Origin: Syngnathus acus | Taxonomy: Eukaryota; Chordata; Actinopteri; Syngnathiformes; Syngnathidae | Direction of reading: 5' to 3' | Assembly: GCF_901709675.1 (NCBI RefSeq) | Contig: NC_051087.1 | Span: 6,682,319-6,746,318, forward strand | DNA length: 64,000 bases | In this document: positions 38,720 through 49,058 of the stretch, in pieces | Numbering within the stretch: the first letter of the stretch is position 1 | Layout: the number at the start of each line of letters is the position of its first letter | Notes under the pieces: model-generated | What the model saw: only the letters and a program-made list of their open reading frames with translations | Told to the model about the DNA's origin: nothing | The model's database searches: none | Program-made: the position numbers and the translations under genes

Positions 38720-41700
38720 ATGACAGCCGAAGATCCTGCTTCCTCTTCAACCATGAGCAACAATACTGCCCCCTCCAAGCTGTGCAAACCCACGGCTGCC
38801 TCCCACCACGCTCTCCTTGGACAGATTAGCATTCCGGATGGTGTTGTAGGGACTCCCAACGAGGCTACACTGGTGGCCTTGATGGAGCGCACCGGCTACG
38901 GCATGGTTCAGGAAAATGGCCAACGTAAATACGGCCCTCCTCCCGGTTGGAACGGCCCATCCCCGCCGAGGGGATGCGAGATCTTCGTGGGCAAAATCCC
39001 AAGAGATGTTTATGAGGATGAGCTGGTTCCCGTGTTCGAGTCTGTGGGACGCATCTATGAGATGCGCCTGATGATGGACTTTGATGGGAAGAATCGGGGC
39101 TACGCATTTGTGATGTACACGGAAAAACACGAGGCCAAACGGGCCGTGCGGGAGCTCAACAACTACGAGGTGCGGCCCGGTAGGCTCCTCGGGGTCTGCT
39201 CCTCTGTAGACAACTGCCGTCTTTTCATTGGCGGCATCCCCAAGACTAAAAAACGCGAGGAGATTCTGGAGGAGGTCTCCAAGGTGACCGAGGGCGTGCT
39301 AGATGTGATTGTTTACGCCAGCGCTGCAGACAAGATGAAGAACCGTGGCTTTGCCTTTGTAGAATACGAGTCGCACCGTGCGGCCGCCATGGCCCGCAGG
39401 AAACTGATGCCCGGACGCATTCAACTGTGGGGTCACCAGATTGCGGTGGACTGGGCAGAACCAGAAATTGATGTGGATGAAGATGTCATGGAGACAGTGA
39501 AAATACTCTACGTCAGGAATCTTATGATGGAGACCAGCGAGGAAACCATTAAACAGGTTTGTTTCCTTGACAGGAGTCATGGAACACTTGAGCTAATCAC
39601 GTTGTTTCAAGAAACAATAACCGTATTTCCTTTATCAACCAGGTGTTCAGTCAGTGGAACCCAGGTTGCGTAGAGAGAGTGAAGAAAATCCGTGACTATG
39701 CCTTTGTTCACTTCACATCCCGTGATGATGCCGTGCTGGCCATGGATCACCTCAATGGAACAGAAGTGGAGGGCTCCTGCATTGAGGTCACGCTTGCCAA
39801 GCCAGTTGATAAAGAGCAGTATTCTCGCCAGAAGGCATCAAAGGGGGTTTCGGCTGCTCCAGAAGCTCCTCAGCAAAACTATGTCTATCAGTGTGACCCT
39901 TACACATTGGCCTACTACGGTTATCCCTACAACACACTCATCGGACCAAACAGGGACTACTTTGTGAAAGGTTAGAACACTTTCATTTTTTTCTTGATTT
40001 TTTTGTAAATGTCGGTAGTTGCAGGTCTTGGGGAATCCAGTCGCTAAAAACCTATAATTATGTGGAGTTTTTTTAATTTAAGGGAAACTCAATCTTGATC
40101 AAGATAAACTTGAATTGACAAATGTCTGTCCTTTAAATCATTCAAGTCAACAACTGGGTGATGACGTTACGAATGTTAATCCCGTTATCTTTGCTGATTG
40201 ACTGAATATGGTGGAAGCAGGCTAATCCATCTGACTTTCAACAATCATTGTGTTTTGGTTTTCTCTCCAAAGGAACCTCATTGATACAGAACAATGGTAA
40301 TCGCTCATTTCTACTTATTCTCTCAATGAACAATTAGCCTTCCTGCTATGTGACAAACTATACATTTTCTAACACCATCCCTTTCCTGCTGCGCTGTCTC
40401 CTTCCGCCATCTCATGGATGAATATCCACAACATGGCAGAGAACATCACAGAGCCCAGATACAATTTAGGATCCAAAACATCTGAAAGGGAATTACATGG
40501 CCCTTAAATACCAACTTAACTCAAACCAACATTGCTTATACCACTCAATTTTCATCCACACTGCAATTACATCTTCACCTTGCCCATTAGCCTGTTGTCT
40601 ATCGCAAAACTTTCAACGGCAAGTCCCAAACTATTTCCCCAGTAATCCCATTCCCCGTTGTATTCAAGCAGGTACTGTGCGAGGTCGTGGTCGCGCCGCC
40701 ACAGGTAACCGTACCCCTGGTCCTCGGGGCTCGTACCTGGGGGGTTACTCTGCCGGTCGTGGCATCTACAGCCGCTACCATGAGGGTAAGACCAAGCTGC
40801 CCGAAAAGCCCTATGAACTGATGCCCAGTCTGGAGCTTGCTGCCTCCGTCAACCCAGTTGCCATCAAACCAGGCACAAGTCAGTGAGATAGACTTAGCCA
40901 TCCCTACCCTCACCCATCTCAAAAGCCTTTACTAAACCTTCCCATCTGTTTCTTCTTCCCGTGCTGTTCTTGCGGAGAATACAGGCATTGGTGGTCGTTG
41001 CACGTATTCCCCGTAAGAACTCTTTCTTCCTGTCTCTGTCTTGTGCGGTTTAAATAACACCTTTATAAAATCAAAATAATAGTTGTTGCTGGATGGACAC
41101 GCTAAAGGACTGCTACTGTCAAATGATTCAAAGAATAAAATTGTCCTTTCTTGCGTGCTCAGATAGTAACTGCTGTTAACGCAAAAAAATAAATTGTCCT
41201 ACGGATTGTTCAGACTGATAACAACATTCTGCTAATAGATTTGAAATTTAGGTTTGAAATTTGTCACACCAAATCAAGTCAAATCACCAATCAAGTATGA
41301 GAAAGTCAGTTTTGTAGCAATTCATTCAAATGAGATCATGGCAACAAAACTGGTTAGGTAAGTTCGGTAGTTTTCGATCTTAAAAAATATTTCTCCACAG
41401 AAAAAAACGAGCAATAGCAGATTTATCTTGATGGAAAGCATGCTTTCACTGTCAAGTTCGCACTTTTTAACTTTAAATGTAATTGCAGCGTCATGTTTTG
41501 ACTAAGCAGCTCTCCGAGTACTTGCCATTTTCCAACCAGTCTCAATTGGCTCTTTCCCACGTAGATTTGTGAAACTAACTTTTGTCAAACAGGCCATCTG
41601 GAGTGTCAGGTGACTACAGTATGTTACCGGCTCACAGGGTGGCTGCATTGTAACCAACATTGCGTGCTAACGTGGAAAAAAAAATGGAAGTCCATTAATA

Positions 41701-44068
41701 GCTTTTTGCTGGATAGTAAATTTAAGTCATTTCAGAACATTTTAGCGATAATGCAAAATAAGCAATGAAACTAAATGTGAATCACTCGGTGCTGTTGTCT
41801 GTCTGAACATAGTAAATAATATGCATTGAGACCTGTGCTTCCATAACCTCTTATTCATATACTTGCAACTCCAGCCTTTGACTGAATTGTAGTTTCATAT
41901 CTAATCAGACTCTAAAAATACAATTTTATTTTGTTTTAGTTTTTTTTAAAGGGGGGGGGGATGCTGTGTGTCAATCACCTCACTGCAGTTTCAGTCAAGA
42001 CTGGAATCAAAATTCTAAAACGTTTCTCAAGCTTAAACATTTTTTTTCACTTTGTTCGTTACTATGTGTCCACTCTTCTGATCAAAAACAGGACAAGTAA
42101 CACAAAATAGTAACAAAACATTTGTTGTGGTATTGTGTTCAGATATCGTTTGCAGGACTTCCTGCCAACTAAAATGAATTACTTATGACGTCAGCAATTA
42201 TGAATAAAAACGAAAGCATTAACATTCATTCCAAAAGTACTTTCATGTGCCGAGTTTCCTCAAACTGTGGCCAAGGGCGGGAATTTACTCAACTGTAGAA
42301 GGTGCCTGGAAGTCGTTTGTGTTGGTTTTGCAATGGCAATGGAATGTGTAACTGCCAAGTAGTTCTTTTATTTTTGGCTCCTTGGCTTTTGTAACCATAT
42401 TATAGATGCAGACGTCACACACTCCGAGACACTTACTACACAGAACTTTTAAAATGCAAATTGTAGAATAAGTACCGAGCCACTGATTATAGGATGTATT
42501 CGTACATTAATGGGAGTGGCACAAGCTCTGCCTTCAACAGTACACGACAATGATGCAATGTCTGCTCCATCGCACAAACGATACCTCTTTCTTGTCTCGA
42601 ACTAATATTGCAAGATTTGTTGATTGGAGGTTTTGTTAAATGACTGAAGCTTTGATTAAGTGAGAGGGGGGGGAACAGTTTTCGGATCACAAGATCAGCC
42701 CCAAATTGGAAAAACTTTTGTCCATCCAAAAAAAACAATGATGCAATGGAGTTAACCCGCAATTGAAACCATTCTAGTTGATATAAAATTCAAATACCAC
42801 CTGCTTTTCTTTCCTTCTAACATTCTGTCCTTTAGCTTTTGTAGCATTTTGTGTTTTAACCAGTGTGTCTTTTTGAGCATGGGTGGATGTACCGAATGTG
42901 CTGGTCTTCTGCTGTTAGTCAGATGCCACGTCGTGTCCTATACTAATTTCTGTGATCCAAACAATCGCTCACGTCTCTGTCCATCTGCAGTGGCATTGCC
43001 GACTTTGGCCGGGCAATACCAAGTGTTCAGTGCGGCCCCTGCGGCCAAGCTTATGGAGGAAGGCAAGGTGCACGCAGTGGAGCACCTTATTAACCCTCTG
43101 GCCATGCAGCACCCTGAACACACCACGGCTCCCGCCACCGCCACAGTTCTGCCAGTTTCCACTCCTCCACCTTTTCAGGTACGTGCGTCACCTCAAAAAT
43201 ATGTACAAATAAAGAATGTGCAGCCACATTTGACAGAAATGCAACTTCCTTCTATTTGAGGGAGGTGTGAAGAGTATGCAAATAATGATGCTGAATTGTA
43301 ATTGACATTGTTGGAAAGGTCATCATTTTGGAATATTTGTAGTTTGCTAGTGTTGTTGAACATGTTGAACGTTCGGGTAGAACTCAAAATGTAAGTGCAG
43401 CTTGTTAGAGTAATTGTTTCACTAAAATCGAAGGTAAGAGTTTTTCATTCAAGAGTTTACTTTGTCATCTTGCTTCATAATTTTTCATACAACATGCAGT
43501 GAAAACCAACTGAAAATCATAGGTGCATAAAATCATTACATGGTTGAACGACTAAAGATATTTTGTCATTGGATATAATGTGATAATAGTTTCATTCAAT
43601 TAATCAATAAAGTCATCAATATTTTTTTTTTTCAAATTTTTCAACACAGTACATAGCTCTATCTATTTGAAACAAGCAAATCTAGAGTAGTTAGACAAAC
43701 TTGCTTTAGTGGGCCACCTACAATGATGTAGCGGGCCAGATCTGGCCCTCGGTCCTTATGTTTGACACCAGCCAGTTTCTATGTGCTTCTGTTCATCTTC
43801 TTTGGCCTTCATTCCCCAGGGTCGTCCAATCACTCCCGTCTATGCCATGGCCCACAATGTGCCGCGCATCCAGGCAGCCGGTGGCCTGTACGGCGCAGGC
43901 TACGTCCCCATCACAAACTATGCGGCCAACACAGCCGCCCTGGCCGCCCTGCAAAAGAACGCAGCAGTTGCGGCCGCGGCGTACGGAGGCTACGCCGGTT
44001 ACGCCATGCCGCAGGGCTTCCCGGCCACAGCCTTCCAGCTGCCCATCCATGACGTCTACCAGTATTGA
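38720..44068 (+). CDS. rbm47: RNA-binding motif protein 47, about 602-603 aa
   Basis: RBM47 is a nuclear RNA-binding protein that acts in splicing and transcript stability and as a cofactor of APOBEC1 C-to-U editing. Five coding exons join in frame: 38720-39556, 39643-39970, 40672 (or 40669)-40878, 42991-43178 and 43820-44068. RRM1 (about residues 87-165) has IFVGKI and [13 protein letters not shown]2 (about 167-247) has RLFIGGI and [13 protein letters not shown]3 (about 262-335) has ILYVRNL and DYAFVHF. An [19 protein letters not shown] stretch and an Ala-rich C-terminus ending HDVYQY follow, as in mammals. The long first coding exon starts at an acceptor at 38687-38688, so the 5' UTR is split. 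The start ATG at 38720 is chosen because MTAEDP matches the mammalian N-terminus. The third exon has a tandem NAGNAG acceptor that adds or skips Ala. Confidence 0.97.
43690..43772. mobile_element. Interspersed-repeat end fragment in the last rbm47 intron
   Basis: AGTGGGCCACC ... GGGCCAGATCTGGCCC ... TTTGACACC is the inverse of the fragment at about 34028-34090 and resembles hAT-like repeat ends. It lies about 50 bp upstream of the final rbm47 acceptor. Confidence 0.5.
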
Positions 44069-45235
44069 TGTGTGGTGGCTCGGCCGGCGTGAAGTAAACA
44101 CCAGCGTTATTCTGCCTGTGACTGAGCCGCCGCTGTGACTTCTCGACAGCGTGCATTTAAAGTACATACCTGTGGACTCTCTGAGCAGACCCAAAGGCGC
44201 TTGAAGAAAACAATTATGAGCATACATGGTGGAACCGTGTGCCCCACCTATTGGCCTCGTTTCATCTTAAACCAAGGCAATTAATGACACACTTAATTAT
44301 GCAAATTAGATGGGGCAATCTGCTGATGGAGGAAGTTTACCTCTGTGCGGAGGCAGCCTTCTCTCAACTGTGAGCAAAACTAACAAAAACAACGCCACCT
44401 TGTCACTGACCCACGGCCACATCATCCGGTTGCTATGGCAACAAAACCCTGAAGGTACATTCAAGTATTTATGAAGAGAAGACATATATTTAAGGTTCTA
44501 TTACTGTAGGTTTAGCTTTGTATTTTAGGGGGTAAAAATAACCTTTTTAAGTAAAAGTGGGGGAAGAAAAGTTCAGGACTACTGACATGAAAGGATACCA
44601 CTGAAGCCTGTTTTGCATGTTTTAGTATATTTTCCCCCACTAGTATATTTTAGTATTCTTTTCTTGTTGAGTGCTATCGCTGACCGTCCATGCTGATTGA
44701 ATGTTTATGCTTCAAACACATATGCCTGTTTGGTACTTATTTGGCTCATTTAGTTCTATTTGTGTTGTTGTGGTTCTTTTCAAATGAAGGTTTTCAAACG
44801 GTTTAACGGCCTATAACTAGTTTGCTCGTTTCAGTGTCGCTGCTTGAACTATTTGAACTCACTTCGTGCTTGATTTGAAGAAAAGTCCCCAGTTTTTTTT
44901 ACAGATAATAAGCAAACACCGCAGGATTTTTTAATGTATAAAAATGGCGACATCACGTATGTTTTATCTCACTGGGGACTAAGACTGAATTTTAGAATTA
45001 ATGTTTGACTCGTGAAAGGTGAACAAATATGCAAAGAGGATGGAGGCCTTTTCTCTATGGACATTAGCGGATACCTACTAAGCTTATGTACACTGCAGTC
45101 TGAGAATATTAAAACGAGGCTTCACCATGGTGCCTTACACATACTTTTTATGCCACCCTGCTCTGTTTTTTTTTTGTTTTGTTTTTTAAATCTTCCACTG
45201 TGCCTTTCATAATAAAATCTGAAGTGGAAAGATTC
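44069..45235 (+). other. rbm47: rbm47 3' UTR (putative)
   Basis: Non-coding sequence after the TGA, ending about 20 bases past an AATAAA at 45211-45216. It includes a perfect X-box-like palindrome at 44429-44442. Confidence 0.65.
45211..45216 (+). terminator. rbm47 poly(A) signal
   Basis: AATAAA lies 1.14 kb after the stop codon, following a T-rich run. Confidence 0.6.
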
Positions 45236-48200
45236 TTAAATGGTTCCGGATTTATATGACTCACAGGTCTGGTGAATTTGCGGTGTTGCAATATTGGGGT
45301 AACATGACAAGGCTACCTCCACCATGCAAAATATTATCTTCATTTCTTTACTCTCCTTTAAACTATGGGAACAGACGAAGAGACATACTCGGGCTACTTG
45401 ACACAAAAAAAATGCTGGGTTGTTTTCCTAGCCCACTTGCTGTGTAGCTGTGGAGTTTGAGCACACTGGGTTACTTTTACCCAAGGTTGCGTATTTTGAC
45501 TCTTGGTAGCTTTAACTCATTCGTATGTAGTTCTTACCCCATGTTGGATCAAAATCTTGACCAATATTCTTTGGAAAATAGCCTAGCATTGGCTCAGTTT
45601 CTTTTGGACCCAATGCTGGGTTTGGTATTTTACCCAATTTGGGTTATTTTTAAGAGGGCAGAGCCAGTTTCTCCATGGTTACAATGACGAATGTTTTAAT
45701 AGGCACTTTTAAAAAGAAATTCTGCACGTGGGATCTCAAACTGGAAACAACTGGAGCAATGCAGACCTAGTGCTGACCTAAAATACGAGTTTTCAGTCCC
45801 GCCAGCTCACAGTGGTAAACAACCACATGACAGAACAGCCATTTTGACCAGAGTGCATTATCTCAACTGTTTATTGTTATTATGAAGGACAGCTTATCAG
45901 TCTAAGTCAGGGTTTTCCAACACTTTTTCAGATCACGACCAGTTATGAATTTGGCTACACCTCGGGATCCGACCTGTACTGCCAAAAATCTAAATTGACA
46001 CGCATACATTAAAGAACAGGAGACACACAAGTCAAACTCACCATTTTAAGCCCACAACTGGTGATGACTGCTTTTATTATTTTTCTTATATAATGACAAA
46101 ACATTGGGATATATTTAATTAATATATGCATTACATATATTGTGTATGAAGTGAGAAGAAAAGGTCTAATATATTTGAAAACTTTTCTTTATTAACATTG
46201 TTAGAGATTTTTCAAAGGTCTGAGTAACAAAAGTAGAGATGTTTTTTTTTCCTTGCTAAAGTGTCCAATAGTTTAAAGCATTCAAGTTATTGTATTGTGT
46301 GATGTTCTTTTTTTTCTCCTTATTTTTTACTATTTTGAACTGGATTAGGTGTTTTGAGTGGGTCTTTAAGCTTCATTTTATAAACCAGGACAACAATTTT
46401 GCAGTGCTAATTAACAAAAGTGTAGTTCTGTCTTGGCCAAGCTATAAAAAATATGGACCAACAGCCATTAAAACATGTTTGACAAATGTCACTTCCTGGT
46501 TGTGCATCACTCCAAACTGCTGCTTTTTTTTCTTTTCTTTTCATTTGCTTGCATTTCACCCACACGACAACACCGCTCATTGGTGTGGAGCTGCATTACA
46601 AAGAAGCCTAGTTTAACCATAGCGTCTGTCACCATACAAACTCTTAGTTTGTGCCTTATTGCCAACATGTGCTTTACCTTTGTAGACCTATGAAGACTGA
46701 CTTCTATCTGAGGGGTTGTATTAAAAATACATTTTTTCTTCCTTGTTATATTTATAGTAAGAAATAGATAAATAAAAGCATTTTCAAAAATAATTGTGTC
46801 ATCGCTTGGTATGTGGTCATCATCATACTTTTCCTCTTTTTCCAAAGAACTGTGAACTCCCTAGCGATGTTTTGATGCCTGTGCAAATTATTTTTCATCA
46901 AATGTTTTTCATAAAACTTTTCTATCAAAACATTAAATGAAAGGTTCCACACTTGTTTTTGTCCATTCAGTTGTGGATCGCCTCTTGTACCCTTTAATTG
47001 GGGCCACAATTGCTGTCGGAAAAAAACTACAAACTATGATTGCCACACTAACTTTTAACAACGTAATTGTGGAACGTTAAAAAAATGGTGGAATGAGTGG
47101 CGGTCATAAATGTTTTGCAAGGCAGGGGACTTTGGCACTAACCTTGGTGAATGTACACACATCCTTGGCTTTGTAGATCAACTATTATCAAATGCTTAGA
47201 CAAATGTTTCATAAACTCCTCTGCTGTGGGTCAACTTTGCTCTAGAAACATGCTGCCCCCTCCAAAGAGTGCAGGGAGGATTTGAGAACAGAAATACAGC
47301 AAATTATGCAAAACGTTCTTTAACTTTGTCACCATCTGTCAGCTGACACTACACAGTCTTGTGTTAATATGGGAACCCACAAGAAAACATGCTGATTTTT
47401 AAATTTAAAGCTTGAGACAGCAATATAATATACAAATAACATATTATACAGTATAATGTTTTAAGACATTTTCCAACTTACTTTTATAAACTTGGGCAGT
47501 GGTGGACAGAATTGAAGTACAAATACTTTACTTTGGTTAAGTTTTATTTGTCAGATGACTGTTACCTTGTGTGTCATCCTCATTTTGTCCAACTGGCTTT
47601 TTTTTTCCAACCTGAATGGGCGATGACACACTGATAATAATAGTAAAAAAAAAAAAAAAAAGGATTTTTATTGAGGAAGAGACGTTAGCTGCAGATGACA
47701 TCTTTAGATAGTGGAGCTTTATTGATGATGAAGAAAATTGTTGCTGTTAGTATACAGTAGTCACTGTCTTTCTCCAAGCAGACTAGAAGCTTGTCCATGC
47801 TCCAGGAGACTTGATTTTTTAAAATGCTCTCAAAAGAGTATCAAAACAGCTGCAGCTCATTCAGAATGCATTTCGGGGGTTTTTCTTTTACCCAAACAAT
47901 GAGATCGGAGGGTAAAAAGCAAACATGGTACATGTTGTTGCCTTTTATACAGCACCTGTTTGATTCCCAGTCAGTAAGCCAATAAAGTAGGATACATTTC
48001 AGTCTGTTGTCTAGTTTAGTTATTTGTTTATTTTACTGATGCATCACAGTTGAATCAGTTGCCCTACTTCTACTTTTACCAAAGTTCTTCTTTTTCACAA
48101 TACGTATGCTTTTACCAAAGTACGTGCTTGTATTTTTGCCACGGATGCGCATGACATGAACTTGGCCAGCAGACAGATTTGATAGTCAGTAACGCCATCT

Positions 48201-48530
48201 AGTGGCCACTAGACAAAACTGTAGCAACTGTTATTTTGATAGGCGCAAAATTGGTGCAGGTTGTTATTGTCAGCCATTTTGGCTCCACGGATATTATCGT
48301 TGATAGTATCGTGGGGGAACAAGTATTTTAAAGGAAAATTCAACACAATATTGCTAAACAAAATACAGTAATGATACGCATGTATATTGTATCCTTTTAT
48401 TGCGTCTTAGGTTAGTATTGACAACATTCATTATTAAATATAACATTCATATAAACATTGGAAAAATAATTACAACAACAACAAATGAAAATCTGTTCAA
48501 AGGGCAGGAAAATGAATTACTGTTGCCACA
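45236..48530. other. Intergenic region rbm47-zfp91
   Basis: No gene was recognised. A repeat-like fragment at about 45905-45975 (GGTTTTCCAACACTTTTTCAG, then GATCACGACC) resembles a degraded hAT end. The rest is AT-rich unique sequence with short A and T runs. Confidence 0.6.
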
Positions 48531-48535
48531 ATGTG

Positions 48536-48555
48536 AACTCCAATTCCCACCATGC
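48536..48555 (+). promoter_or_regulatory. ZNF143/THAP11-type (SBS) promoter element upstream of zfp91
   Basis: AACTCCAATTCCCACCATGC closely matches the known vertebrate promoter motif AACTACAATTCCCAgcATGC. It lies about 0.5 kb upstream of the zfp91 start codon, next to a GC-richer segment at 48540-48780. Such sites mark housekeeping promoters bound by ZNF143/THAP11, so this is a likely zfp91 core-promoter element. Confidence 0.65.
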
Positions 48556-49058
48556 TCTACGGCCTTCACGGCTGCTGCTGTTTTTCGCAGATCTATAATT
48601 GGCACCATCGGACTGCGGCCCAGTGTTAAACAGAGCAACTGAATCCAGGTGATTTGTGTTGCTGCTAAAGCGCAGCGGCTCTCCTTAACGTTCTCCCTTG
48701 GTTTGGATTTGGCTTAAAGGAGACGCAACAAAGCGCACAAAATGGTCGCGCTCCAGGGCCGCTCGAAGAAAGTAGGTTTACTATAGCTTTAAGAACGCGA
48801 AAACGGTGGCTGCTTCTTTAAGGTTATATCGGGTTATTTCTGAATAGATAATTGAGAAAACTTTTCATTTTGCCATCAATAAATCGTTGTGTATAATTTG
48901 CGATGAGCCTGGCGCATTTGCAGAAAATGCCCCACAGTCGGATAAAGGCCTCCCGACATCAAAATGTCTCGATACTAGATGTGCGCTATTCCTCCTTTTA
49001 CAAGTAAACCCTATGGACTTTCTGTGGAACTGAAGACGGGCTGAGAGCGTTCTTGGTG

